From positions 3,350,501 to 3,414,500 of the forward strand of contig CM034143.1 in assembly GCA_019914995.1 (NCBI GenBank): a stretch of DNA of 64,000 nt. The letters run 5' to 3'. The DNA comes from Acanthochlamys bracteata. Taxonomy: Eukaryota > Streptophyta > Magnoliopsida > Pandanales > Velloziaceae. The position numbers and the translations under genes are program-made. Shown here in pieces: positions 12,437 to 25,371 of this stretch. The first letter of the stretch is position 1. Each line of letters begins with the position of its first letter. The notes beneath the pieces were generated by a model. It was not told the origin of the DNA. It did no database searches and was given only the letters and a program-made list of their open reading frames with translations.

Positions 12437-12946
12437 CTTAACACTCCAATATTACTATTTGAACTTTTTATTAATTTATAAGTTAAAAAGTCTATCCAAA
12501 CAGTCCTACATCGTGATAGAGGCAACAAAAGAATTCTTCTTTCCACATTTGCCTGATAGACTTGAGAGGAATGAAAAAAGTTTGACTTTGATCACACAAA
12601 ATACATATAATTCGACTGAAAGTGGAACTTTTTCGAAACTCACTTCTGACTCACTTCAAGTGCAAACAAACACTCAAAGTGAGAGAAGAATGAGTTATGC
12701 AACAACTGAACATGCCGTAAGTCAAACTAAAATTTAGAAAAAAATGTGAGTTCTATAGTAACCCAACACGCACTTAAGGTGTGTTTCAATCAAACGAAAC
12801 ATATTTTTTTCCTTCAGATTTTGAGTTCAAAGTCGCTTTCTTTGTTTTAGTTTACACCGAAATCACGAACTAACATGTAATTCACTTTTTACATAACTCA
12901 CTACTATCGAACTCAGTTTCAAAAAACTCACTTACTATCAATTAAA
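12437..12946. other. intergenic between F2 element and copia LTR
   Basis: No gene is recognised. 12840-12861 is identical over 22 bases (CTTTGTTTTAGTTTACACCG...) to 14891-14912 inside the insertion that splits the copia element. Confidence 0.4.
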
Positions 12947-13099
12947 TGTTGGCGTGAGTCAATACAAAATTTTCTTAGACATCTTTACTTAATTATCTTC
13001 TATATCTTTCTAATTATTTTAGAAATTTTTTCTTAGTACTAGATATCTTTTGTATTATTTAGAACTCCACTTATTTAGTGTTATAAAAAGTATATATAT
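12947..13099 (+). repeat. 5' LTR remnant of the copia element
   Basis: Homologous to 19416-19570, including AATACAAAAT, TTATTTAGTGTTATAA and TATATATA. It is cut short at about 13100 by foreign DNA beginning GGGGGAGGATGCATACAC. Confidence 0.75.
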
Positions 13100-15168
13100 A
13101 TAGGGGGAGGATGCATACACACCCCCTACTGCAGACACGCCTACACTCCATCACGCATCGAACGGATAGAATTTGATCTCGCGTGGTGAGCGGCTACGAT
13201 TTGATATTTCGTTCACGTGTTCACTCTCCTACGCTCTCCCTTTCACACACGTCTTTCTTCTCCCTCTCATTTCTCTCTTTCCTTACTCTCTCTTTCTTCT
13301 GCTCGTCTCTCTCCCTCCAACTACGCGTCTCTCTTCAATCTACTCACCTTTCTCTCAAAATCTCAAAAAAATCTCTAAGCAGATTTGTTTCTCCTTGTTG
13401 ATCTATTGTCAAGCTTGATGCCTTGATTTCGAGCGTCTACGACAAGCAAATTGGGAAATTGCTAGTCAGGCTAATGGCGAAAAGTTGGTCTCGATTTGGA
13501 GCACAGACGAAGAAGCTCAATCTTAGCCTCGAGTGATGACCCCGAAATCATCTCCTCATTCTTCAATTTCACCGATGATTTTGCTTGAATTTTTCCTTTA
13601 GATTTTGATCAGGTTTCAGTTTTTTTCTTTTTTTTGTGTGCTGTTTTTGTGGATTGTTTAGCTTAATTAGATGTTCTCGTACCTTGCGAAGCTTAGGTTT
13701 CCCATAAATTTTGTCCTCTAAATTTTTTGGTCTTCCAATTGTTCCTCTGTTTAGCTTAGAGGTTATAGTCCTATAAATTTTCTCTGTTTAGTTTAGATGT
13801 CTTTTTACTGTTTGTCTTTCAATTCTATCTTAAAATTCTAATGCAAATGAAATAAGAAGAAAAAAAAGTTCGGATAGCTGAAATGTACTGGTAGCCGAAA
13901 GATAATTGGTTTGTGTGCTTGTGGTGTTGGTTTATTCAGTATACTTCAATGCTTATCTTTGTTGATTTATCTTTTTCATTTTTTTCTTTCTTTAGTATAC
14001 TGCTGGATGTTGTAATCAGCAGATTGTTCGTTGATTCTTAGACCAGATAGCTTGTTGCAACAAGGTCTGCCTGGACGATGGTTGATATCTTAAAGTTTTG
14101 GTTGATGTGGTTGAAGTTGTTGGATATATCTATTGATAGATTGTGTTGTTATGGTGTACTACTAGATGTTGTAATCGGCAGATTACTTGTTTTAATGAGT
14201 ATTGGATCCATCCAAGAATGCAATGCAAAGTTGTCTGGCACAGAGCCAGCAACGCGATGTTCTGTGGTCGAAGAATGCTGAAGTTATCTACATATGTAAG
14301 CGAGTTGTTTCTTGAAAGGTTGTTCTTGTGTTTAAGATATAAGACAATGGAAATGCTTGTAAAAATTCTGGAATGATATAGTGTTCATGTAATCTGAAAA
14401 TGTACAATGGAAACATTGTATGGAATGTTATCAATCTTTTGACTGGCTCAAGTCTAGCTCTTCTTAAAGGAAAGTATTTTGAACAATTTTATCACTTATT
14501 TTTAATGGCTGATGAATGTAAAATGTTATCACCTCTCATTCCAAGTACTTGTTGCATGACTATGCAGAACTAAACAATGTTATCCATATATCATGATTGG
14601 TAACAACATCAATGCAATTAAATGAATTTAATTGAAATACCTTGAAGGAAAAAACATGAACCAATTTTTATCCATGAACATTGCTGTTGTTTACAGATTT
14701 GTTAAGCAGAACACATCTCTTATCCAACAATACAACCTGGATGAATCCAGTCAAGCAGATTGACATTTACATACATCGTTTCCATACATCACTTTCAGAT
14801 TATACAAATTTTCCAGATTACACATCTTACATCAATTACACAAGATAGTTTTCAAGAAACCATTTGTTACTGCTATTACAACATCCAACACTTTGTTTTA
14901 GTTTACACCGAAGTCGATCACCAAATCCGACGCCTGCCATGCACTCGATTCACTACGTTGTCGTTGCTGCTGTTTCACCGAAGCTGCCCCTTTGCCGCTG
15001 TTCTTACTGATCTTACAAAGAGCACTCGATTCAAGATCGATTTGTCACCGTTGATCTTGCCGACATCTTCCCGATCGATCGGTGTTAGCAACCGAACCCG
15101 ATCAAATCCAACCCGAATCGGACTTGATTGACCTGTCCTGACTGGCCTGAACCGGTCTAACCCAAAAC
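13100..15168. other. about 2 kb insertion of unclassified DNA inside the copia element
   Basis: The DNA between the truncated 5' LTR and the copia gag start (about 15173) contains no primer-binding site and does not look like copia. 13170-13400 is a strong CT-rich tract like a transcript leader. 13997-14034 and 14155-14192 are an imperfect 38-bp repeat (GATGTTGTAATCGGCAGATT-like). 15060-15160 is rich in CCCGA/CCGG words similar to F2 subterminal sequence. It has no recognisable protein and no identified ends, so its class is unknown. Confidence 0.4.
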
Positions 15169-18100
15169 ATTTATGGAAGGTTCAAGTGCTCTATCTCCGG
15201 TTGCTTGAATGACTACTCTTATTATTAGTGTACAAGCTGATTCATCCTCCTCCATTAGTGTTAAGCTAAATGGTTCCAACTATTCTCTTTGCTTTTGAGT
15301 TATTGAGATGTACATTACTGAAAATGACAAGATGGGTTATTTGATCGGAGAAATAGCACGACCTCAAAAAACTGATCCTACTTATGTGAAGTGGAGAATT
15401 GACAATGCTATCATTAAAGGGTGGTTGATTAACTCTATAGAATCAGCTGTGATGGAACTCTTTTATCCGACTTTGCTATTACGAGAGACGTTTTGGACTG
15501 CTGTGTTCAAAACTTATTATGATAATTCTGATTTGTCTCAAATATATGATTTAACAGGCATGGCCTTCAAATTGAAGTACGATGAAAGGCTCGTTAAGAT
15601 CTATTATGCATAATTACAAAAACATGGCAAGACTTAGATATCCGCAATCCAATCAATATGTGTTGTGCTGATATATTAGCTCAACAACAGGCGATTAAGA
15701 GGTAAGGTGTCTATGTTTTCTTTTGGCTAGGCTTGACGATACACTTAATAAAGCCTGTAGTGACCTACTACGAACATATGCGTTCCTTGAGTTAGAAATA
15801 TCCTATAACTACATTCATCATGAGGAGCAACGATGAGTAGTTATGATGGATTCTAATGATATTGGTAGTAGAGTTATTACTAATGTGGCTTTTAAGAATC
15901 TTAGATCACAAGTGAAGCAAAAAACACAAGAAGAATAGTGTACTTACTGTGGTAAAGGGCACAATCAAAATTTATGCTTTCAATTGGTTGGTTATCTTGT
16001 TTGGTAGGAGAAACTGAAGAAGAAGAAGAAGAAACATACAAAAGATTTCTGGTGAAGCGTTTGGTTTTGCAAACCTCACATTATCTGACCCTTTATCTTC
16101 TACATCCTCAGCTGCTTCTTCACCAGTTCTATATTTGGTCTCAAGTTAATTCAAATTCACATTATTCAAGTTACCAAAGTTCTGTCTTTGTTGTTTTCGA
16201 TTCATAACGAGATACATAATGGATTTTAAATTATAAAGCTATAAATCATATGTCATTTGATCCGAATAATTTCCAGACGGTACATGCTCCAGTTAAAAAT
16301 AATGTGATATATATCAATAGAGATAGCTATCCAGTGACAGGTATTGATACAGTGCCATTATCATCATCTCTGTCTCTACAAGATTGCTTATTTGTTCCAT
16401 GTCTATCATAGAATTTTTATCTATTGAACAAATTACTGAACAGTTGAGGTGTATTGTTCCTAACTATCATATTTTTGTTTGCTTCAGGATATCTGGATAT
16501 ATGAAATAATTCGACGTGGTAATAAGAGATGGGGTTTATACTATCTGAATGATGTTAGTTCAGGTAGAGTTTGTAGTGCTCATAGATCTGACACTGAAAA
16601 GAAAAATAAAGTTTATCTTTGATAGCGACGATTAGATTATGTTTCTTTTGGTTACTTCAAATATTTATTACCGTCTTTATTTTTCGGTATCAAAGAGTCT
16701 GAGTTTCAGTGTTAAACTTGTATGCTTGCTAAAAGTCATCGACAATCCTATTTTTCTACTATCAATAAAAGAATTACTGATTTTAAGTTAGTCAATTCGG
16801 ATATTTAGAGATCCTTTTCGGTTATGACTTTTACTGGTATTAGATGGTTTGTGCATTTGTAAAAAATTGCATAAACATGATATGGTTATATGATTTGAAG
16901 AATAAAAACGATGTTGGTGTGGCTTCATAAGATTGTGCAGGCTCAATTTTCTTTTCTGATAATGGGGTAGTATGTTAATACATATTTGAGTTCTTACCTT
17001 CATCAATATGGTATTATTAATGAAACTTTTTATCCACAAACACCACAACAAAATGGAGTGGTTGAAAGAAAAAAATCGACACATATAGAAACCGCCCATG
17101 TTTTATTATGTGGAGCTCATGTTCTAATGCATTATTAGGTAGACATCACGGTTTATGTGATTAATCACATGCCATCTAGAGTTCTAAATTTTCGGACACC
17201 ATTTGAGATTTTATCTGCATTTGTTACTATATCATCTGTCCTCTCACTTCCATCTCGGATTTGTTATTCTGTTGCATTAGTACATTTGCGAAAAATTCAA
17301 AAGGACAAATTAGATTCATGTGGTTTGAGGTGTGTGTTTGTCGGTTAGGGTCTTCATCAGAAAGATTATCGCTATTATCAATCCTTTAACACGTCGTATT
17401 TTTGTGACTATAGATGTGACAATTTAGAGTCGGAAATGTATTTTGTAGATCGGCATCAAATCCAGATCTTCGAAGGGAGATAGAAGCTACGGAAGATCTG
17501 AATTGGCTTACTAATGAACTCAGCACACATACTGAGGATTGCCAGAGAAAATGTACGAATCATGATTTAGTTCTGGAGAAGGTTGGACCTATTGAACTTG
17601 AATCAAAAGAAACGGAACAGATAGAAAAAGCTAAAATTGTAAAAGAAATCTCATCTCACAATCCTACAATACCCACTCAAACTCCTAAGGATATCCCAGT
17701 ATTGTGACTCAAAATATTATTGTGGATAAATCTAATATTATCAACAGGAGTTATCAGTTACCACATAAAGAAAATTGTGAAAAACGTTTTGATAGATATT
17801 CACCAAAAGGAAGAGTCTCTATATATTCTATTACTAATCATGTGTTTTCTCGCAGGCTGTTCCCATCGTATGTGGCTTTTTAAATCAGGTAGCAGCGGTG
17901 ACTCTTCCTTCTAGCAAAAAGAAAGTCTTATCTGATCTAAATGGAATAAAGAGATGAATGCTCTTCAAAAAATTTGATTTGGAGGATAGTGCCACTACCA
18001 GAGAGAATAAAATAGTTGGTCGTAAATGAGTATACACCGTCAAACACAAAACAGATGGAACGATCGAGAGGTATAAGACAAAGTTAGTGGCTAAGGAATA

Positions 18101-19415
18101 TTCACAGACTTATGAAGTGGATTATCACGAGACTTTTGCGCCAGTTGCAAAAATCAATACCATCAGAGGATTGCTGCCTCTTGCAGTAAATTTTGATTGG
18201 TCTTTACAGGAGTTTGATATAAATAATGCATTTTTTTATGGCGAGTTAGAAGAAAAAATATATATGGAGCTTCTATCTAGTTATGATGTATCGGAAAGAA
18301 CTGACTATCTCTATAAGCTAAAAGATACTTTATATGGACTGAAACAATCTCCGAAAGCATAGTTTGGTAGATTTAGTCAAACTTTATGCAAATATGGTTA
18401 CCGATAGAGTAATGCTGATCATACATTATTTTTGAAAAATCAAAATGATAAGATAACTATTTCGATAATCTATGTTGATGATATGATTGTTATAGGTAAT
18501 GATTATGAAGAAATTCAGAATTTAACAAATATCTAGCCTATGAATTCGAGATGAAAGAACTTGGAGAGTTAGAATTTTTCATTGGCATTGAAGTGGCGAG
18601 GTCCAAATAAGGTATTTTTCTATACAAACAAAATATGTTTTTGACTTATTGTCTGAGATAGGGATGTCGATTGCTAACCTGCGATACATCAATCATTGAG
18701 AATCATAATTTAGCAGAGCTGTTTAATCAAGTACGAGCAGTAAAAGAAAATTATCAACGATTAGTTGGTAGGTTGATTTATTTATCACATACTCGTGCTG
18801 ATATATCATATACTATAAGTGTTGTTAACCAATTTATGCATTCTTCAAGTGTTGATCATACAAAAGTTATGAACAGAATTTTAAAATATTTGAAATCAGC
18901 ATCAGACAGAAGATTATTATTTAGTAAACATAATCATTTGAATATATATAAATATAATGATATAGACTGGACAGCACAGATAGACGTTCCACATCTGACT
19001 ATTTTATATTTGTTGCTTGTAATCTAGTCATGTAGAGTACTAAGAAATAAAAATTTGTTGCTCGATTTTCTGTTGAAGCTGAATACAAATGAATGACATA
19101 TGGAGTTTGTGAACTTTTATGGCTTTGAATGTTATGACGGAGCTTGGTTTCCTCTAAGAAACTCTATAAAGCTATTTTGCGATAATAAAGCTGCAATGAA
19201 TATTACCCATAAGCAGTGCAGCATGATCGCACTAAGCATATTGAAATGGATCGACACTTTATTAAAAAAAATTAGAGTCAAATTGATAAAATTACTTTTG
19301 TGAATTCAGAAGCACATCTAACAGATATATTGACAAAAGATGTATCGAATAAAATTTTTAATGACTCACTGGGCAAGTTAAGTATCGATAATATCTTTAT
19401 ACTAACTTGAGGGAG

Positions 19416-19635
19416 TGTCAGCGTGAGTCAATACAAAATTATCTTAGATACATTTACTTAGTTATCTTATATATATTTCCTAATTATTTTAAGTATCTTT
19501 TTGTAGAATTAGATATCTTTTATTTATTTAGAACTCTTCTTATTTAGTGTTATAAGAAGTCTATATATATGCACTTATATTGAGCATGTAATAATAAAAT
19601 TGAAAGAGATTTTCATCTAAATATTCTAAGTCAAA
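19416..19635 (+). repeat. 3' LTR of the copia element
   Basis: Starts TGTCAGCGTG directly after the purine tract at 19408-19415. It contains a TATATATGCAC TATA-like box (about 19564) and AATAAAA (about 19592). The right end is approximate. Confidence 0.7.
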
Positions 19636-21236
19636 CTAAAAACTAGAAATAGAAAAAAAGTAATATAAAAAACTTCAATCTTTCTAAATCGCTAAAAATA
19701 CTATTTAACATCTACAAGAATAAAGAACATATCAACATCTTAAGACTTTTGAAATCAAGTCAACATCTATAAAAGGAAGTTAGGAGCCTGTAAGATTTTC
19801 GCAAGAAGTGAAAATATTAGATACATAAAAAACTTCTGAAATTAAACCGAGATTCTACCGTGATGGCATATAAGGTGAAGGAAAACCAGGAACGTATAGT
19901 ATATACATGCTTAGAGTGAAAGTTGAGAGGTTAAATTGCTACTTTTAGGCACCAAGTCCAAGATTATTCAGTCAATCTATTGTTTCATTCTTTACATAGT
20001 AATGTAGGCACATGTACTTTTTGTAGTTTACCTCCATATGCGGTGGCTTGTCTTTGAGTCATCTCCTTTTTGTGTGGCAGGGATAATAATTTGAGGATTC
20101 AATAGATAGAAGGAAAGATAGGATTAGTGATGGTATTTCCTAGATGTGGGTTATGATGTGGCGTTTCTGCTATCCTAAAGGAGATTTCTAACTAAGGCTG
20201 TTTGAGTTGAGGAAGGGGCCGAATAAGAATGTACAGGTCCTTTGAGGTTGATGATAACTTTTTTTAATTTGGTAAAAAATTTTAAAAGTCAAGCTTAATT
20301 TTTTTAATTTAAAAAAATAAAAATTAAATATATAAAAATTTTATAATATACTAATTAATATTTTTTAAATTGAATAATTAAATATTATAAGCTTTTTTTT
20401 TGTGGTTGATGGGGTGCGTTTTTGAAATGGGAATAAAACTCACCCCTTAAAATTCACATAAACAATACGTGATGATTTAACCCAACCATGTGTAGCTTAT
20501 ATGGTAGATTCAAAAAAATAAGATTCAAATCTTATCGTTCAAGTTTGATAAGAATTTTTATCTCATTAACAGTTTGTTTGGATAGAGGAGTAATAAATAA
20601 AAAAAAATAAGAGAAAAATTAAACAAGAGGAAATTATTAGGATAGAAATGAGAATAAAATAATAATTTAATCTCATCATATTTAGATATATTAATAAGAA
20701 TAATAAAGAATAAATAGTAATTCTTATTTGAACTCTGAAGAATAAATAAAAGTAATTTTTATAAAAACTATGAAATATCTTTTTGTATTTTGTTATGTAT
20801 ATTGCAGGAATAAGTATGGCTTCTTTTATTGTTATCGTACTTGGGACAACTTCCTGAGTCATTAGGGAGAGAGAGAGATACTGTTGTTGGTGGTACGTGG
20901 GTGTTGGTTCTCTGCAGTGCACATGCTGAGTTGGATAAGAAGAGAGCAGACAAGATATGAAAGAACATCAACATATAAACACATGTTGGGGCTATTACAT
21001 CTATCGTGTAATAACATGAACAGATTACATACTCAATTCATTGCGTTTTAAATGTATGTAATACAAGAAATTCCATCTTGTTAAATTTTCGGGAACCATC
21101 AACCAATCAATTAAATGGCAACGAATCAGCATGTCTTGCGTACCATTACCTGACTCTGTACTGTAGAGGGCAGAGCAGAAAGCAACAAACAAAAATTATA
21201 TCAATTTAAATGTGATACGAAGGGCGGGGCTGAGCT
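19636..21236. other. intergenic, AT-rich
   Basis: No gene is recognised. 20270-20400 is almost pure A/T. 20390-20455 (GGGGTGCGTTTTTGAAATGG...) and 20570-20760 (TTTGTTTGGATAGAGGAG start) resemble ends of old MITEs, but no target duplications are evident. Minus-strand reading frames at 20566-20974 have no protein-like character. Confidence 0.35.
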
Positions 21237-21662
21237 TGTTGAGACCATGCAAGAGCGGCCACTAAGAAGGAGAATCCCGAAGAAACAGCTGTAGGACTTG
21301 TCTTGGATGCAAGTCCTAATCAGCTGGAATGCACCCAGGTGCAGCTAAATGCACCCACGTGCAGCTGAGTTTCACCCGAGTACACTTAATAGTGTCCGAG
21401 GTACCTTAGTAGCTTCAGCTGCTAAGAGTTTTACTTTTTATGGATTCTTGTATTAATTAAGTATTTCAGTTATCTAGAAGTTTTAGTAATCAGCAGATTG
21501 TAGCAAGAGTTGTAATAAGAGAGTATTCTAATATGATGGAAACTCCGCTAGTATAAATAGGAAGTAATGTACACCCAGAACGGGGAGATTGAACAATATT
21601 AGTTCTTAGTTAATTTAGTTAGTATTCCTCCAGCAGTACTCGTCAGGGCAGAAAGCGTATCA
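21237..21662 (+). repeat. 5' LTR of gypsy element II
   Basis: Starts TGTTGAGACCATGC and ends about TATCA just before the primer site. A TATA box TATAAATAG sits at 21552-21560. Imperfect repeats of GCACCCAGGTGCAGCTAAAT type occur at 21331-21370. Confidence 0.6.
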
Positions 21663-24610
21663 ACTTGGTACTAGAGCAAGGTCCATGAGAAAACGTCGTT
21701 CACCCACTCCGGATACACCCAAAACTCCGGAACCTACGATCACTATCGAGTAGTCCACCGGAGAAGATCTCTTGTTGGAAGAGATGAAGCGTATGTCAGC
21801 TAACCTTGAGAAGCTTACAAACACCCTCTTTGCATTGCAAACCAACAAGGAGAAGGAACCCACTAATGCGCCAATAGAAGATATTCCTATCCAAAACCAC
21901 AATCAAGAAGGTGAGACTTCTGAAAACTCTAGAGCTGACTCAAGCCATTCAGTCCTTGCAACCTGCATCCAGCAAAATCAAACCCCAACAAACCCAACAG
22001 TGTGATCAACCCAACTTTGAACCTCACTGGCCACCTCAAGAATCACCAAACTGTCAAGGATATCACTGTCAACAAACACCTTTTGATCCTTCTTCCTCCA
22101 AGCAACCCACCACTTTCCACAAGCAAAACCAATCCGATAATTACTGGTAGAAAACACCCACCAGACCAGCAACTCAACCCTATAAGAATTCTTCTCCAAA
22201 TCACCCACATGAATATTACCCTCAACCCTTCAAGGAACACTATAAATTTTCGTACTTTAATGGCAATGGCCCTAGTGAATGGCTTTATTCTGTGGAAAAA
22301 TATCTTTAAATTGATAACACGACGCCTGGGGAACGAGTGAGCATTACTGCCATGTACTTCCAAGATCAAGTTATGGTACCAAAACTTTGAGCGGGACAGA
22401 CCACAACACTTGTGGGAGGAATTCCTCAAGACCTTGCTTACAAGGTTCGGTCCTACTGCTTTCGATAATCATAGCTTCTCATTACAACAGTTGCAGCAAA
22501 CTGGCTCATTGGGGGAATGTCTATCTGCATTTAAAGACTTATGGACACAATTGCCCCGCAATACAAACGAGCAAGATCTTACCAGACGGTTCTGTGGAGG
22601 ACTTTGTAGGAAGCTTGCAATAGATGTCATGGCATCCTGACCCAAAGACTTACAAATGGCCTATATTCTGGCTAAAATGTTTGAACAGAAAACTTCAGCT
22701 GAATCTAGCACAACACGAAATGGGAAATACACATTCAACCGCCAGCAAGCAGCAACACTAGCCCATCAGTAATGCTGGACAGACAGCCACAAGCAATCAA
22801 GTAGCTACAGGACACTTCTAGGGTTTTTGGCCAAAGGCATCTAGCCTCACCGTGGTAGAAATCAATGCTCGATGAAGGAAGGAGTTATGCTTTTGTTGTG
22901 ACGAAAGGTATGCACCTAGGCATAAATGCACAACTCGTCTTTACGCTATCAATGTTTTTGAGACAAAAGAAACTAAAGAAGGAGAGGAGCCCGAGGAGGA
23001 AACATCATCAAGGGATGCCACTCTATCACTTAATGCCATGCATGGATTGGTGGGGCTGTAACCATATGCATCGTGTGACAAATCAAAAAGCAAGAAGTTT
23101 TTATCTTGATTGATTCAGACAGCACCCACAATTTCATCTCGAATCATCTACAAAGCACTAGAGGCTTGTCACTACAGCAGTAAAGTCTTTAACGGTAGAG
23201 CTCGCTGATGGAAGGCCACTTAGGATGCAAGGGGTGGACCTCATAGTTGATGCATACCCATTTCCCTTAAGAGGCATGGATTTGGTCTTAGAATCTAGTG
23301 GCTTGAGACTTTAGGAGACGTTATCACCAACTGGCGGAGCTCTGACATGCGTTTTACCTTAGATGGTCAAGAATTTTTATTGTAGGGCATAAGAGTGGGA
23401 CGGGTATCACAGCTTACAAGCCTCTGTCCTAAGGCTTCCTTCTATTCACTGAGGTTGATGGCAGCAGAGCTATCTCCCAAGGAAAATTCGGAACTGTCCA
23501 ACTGTCTACCAGCAACAGTTGGTGGATCAACATATGACCGTGTTCAGGCCTATTCTTGGGATGCCCCCGAAGCACCTACACGATCACGGCATTACCTTGA
23601 TACTAGGAGCAGCTCCGACTAATATCAGACCGTATCGGTATCCTCATGATCAAAAGACAAAAATTGAAAAGGCAGTGACAGAAATGCTCGCTCAAGGGAT
23701 CATTTGTCTAAGTGTCTCCGCTTTTTCTTCACCCGTTTTGCTTGTCAAGAAAAAGGACAAATCGTGATGTTTTTGTGTGGATTACCGAGCACTTAATGAC
23801 ATCACCATTAAGGACAAGTTTCCAATGCCAGTGATCGATGAGTTGTTGGACGAATTACATGGGGCTCAGTATTTTTACAAGCTGGACCTTAAGTCCGTAT
23901 CATCAAATTCATGTCCGTGAGGAAAACGTCCACAAGATAGCATTTCGGATGCACGATGACCATTATGAGTTTTTAGTTATGTCGTTCGGCCTAACCAATG
24001 CCCTCGTAACTTTCCAATCCTTAATGAACGAGGTCTTTCGTTTCTTTCTCAGCAAATTCATATTGGTTTTTTTTTTACGATATCCTTGTTTACAGCAAAA
24101 CTTGGCAGGAGCATTTAGATCACTTGGCTAAGGTATTCTCGGTTCTTAAAAATAAATCTCTGCTAACCTTTCTAAATGCAGATTTAGGTGCAAACAGCTG
24201 GACTATTTAGGCCACATTGTATTTGAGAAAGGCATTTCTATTGATCCAGAGAAGGTTAAAGTAATGCTGGATTGGCCTACACCCACTTCAACAACCGAGC
24301 TAAGAAGGTTCCTAGGACTCACTAGATATTATAGGCAGTTTGTCATGAATTATGGAAGCATTGCAGACTCAAGCAGCTCATTTGTTGGAATCCCAAAGCA
24401 GCTCAAGCATTCCAGACTCTAAGGAGGCTATTGCATCAGCACTCGTTCTTGCTCCACCAGATTTTCCAAGCCCCATTTACGGTAGAGACGGATACATCCA
24501 ATAAAGGCCTGATGGTTGTGCTTACCAACATAATCGACCGATACATTTTTTAGCAAGGCATTGTCAGCCACGACCCAAGCTAAGTCCACCTATGAAAAGA
24601 AGTTAATGGC
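21237..24610 (+). mobile_element. Ty3/gypsy element II, 3'-truncated
   Basis: Same family as element I. Parts are a 5' LTR (21237 to about 21662), a primer site TTGGTACTAGAGC (about 21666, resembling the initiator-tRNA-Met site), gag (about 21690-22720), a CCHC-like knuckle (about 22880-22930), protease (about 23095-23300), reverse transcriptase (about 23610-24130) and the start of RNase H (about 24300-24600). Integrase and the 3' LTR are absent: sequence homology stops at about 24610. It is broken many times and clearly dead. Confidence 0.85.
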
Positions 24611-25110
24611 GTTGGTGTAACGAATTACTTCCAATAAAGTGTAACAAATTACTTCTCAATAAAGATTAATTGAGAGAAATTTGACTCTCTATTAATTTTA
24701 TGAATTCTTTGCCAAATAAGAGCAACGAAAAGTAATTAATTCACTTATTTTCTATTGCACCTTATTGTTTTCAATCTAAACACATTGTATGGAAGTTGTA
24801 ACTCATAAAATATAAAAATATAAGATATTGAATATTCATGAAACTATTTAATAATTGGTATTTCTCAATTACTTTTGCATTTATAAAGTTTTTATTGAGA
24901 TTTGTTGAATAATTAGATGGATAAAATTTTGTGGTATTTTCATATTTATTCTTTTATAATATAATGAATTTATGATTATATATATATAAAATCTAATCAA
25001 AATCAGATCGGATCACTTCATAAATTCATGAAATTGTGATAGATTCAGGTTAGCATTTTCTTGGATCAGATATGAATATGACGTGTCTACACTCCTAGAG
25101 TGAAGGCTTA
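24611..25110. other. AT-rich segment with a 24-bp tandem duplication
   Basis: 24616-24639 and 24640-24664 are near-identical (TGTAACGAATTACTTCCAAT and TGTAACAAATTACTTCTCAAT). This starts exactly where gypsy element II stops, so it may be the end of the sequence that truncated it. No coding sequence is seen. Confidence 0.4.
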
Positions 25111-25371
25111 AGGGAGCGTTTGGGATTGCCTTTCCCAAACGCTCATTTTTAATTTCTTTATTTTATATTTTTAAATATATATTTTATAAGTATTTAAAAA
25201 ATTTATTTAAAAATTTAAAAAATATAAAAAAATTCTATATAATAAATTTTTTTTATTTTATATATTATTATTTTTTTAACATAAAAAATAAAATTTATTT
25301 TTTTAAAATAAATAAAAATATTCTTATTTTCAGAAAATTTTTATTTTATAAACAATTTCAAAGAGCCTCTA
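25111..25371. mobile_element. probable Tourist-like MITE, degenerate
   Basis: After TTA at 25108-25110 comes AGGGAGCGTTTGGGATTG. The inverted right end reads AGAGGCTCTTTGAAATTG, which matches it at about 12 of 18 positions. The body is almost pure A/T. The left end also folds on itself (GCGTTTGGGA ... TCCCAAACGC). No right-hand TTA is visible, so confidence is limited. Related elements are at 27653-27910 and 50163-50392. Confidence 0.4.

Larger units (their letters stand above)
12947..19635 (+). mobile_element. Ty1/copia LTR retrotransposon, decayed
   Basis: LTR-like segments at 12947 (TGTTGGCGTGAGTCAATAC) and 19416 (TGTCAGCGTGAGTCAATAC) are in direct orientation and bracket copia parts. These are gag from about 15173 (KLNGSNYSL-like start), a CCHC knuckle CTYCGKGHNQNLC (about 15940), a protease region (about 16240-16400), integrase (about 16700-17350), reverse transcriptase (about 18087-18600, with YHETFAPVAK and YVDDMIV) and RNase H (about 18950-19370, CDNKAAMNITHK). 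A purine tract TTGAGGGAG abuts the 3' LTR. Coding parts are broken many times. About 2 kb of unrelated DNA lies between the 5' LTR and gag. LTR divergence suggests an old insertion. Confidence 0.85.

Noticed and set aside
13173-13418. Plus-strand frames in a CT-rich tract, apparently a secreted or membrane peptide
   Set aside because: Serine/leucine richness comes from the low-complexity CT tract; two overlapping frames look equally good.
22043-22429. 128-residue minus-strand frame
   Set aside because: Antisense shadow of the gag region of gypsy element II.
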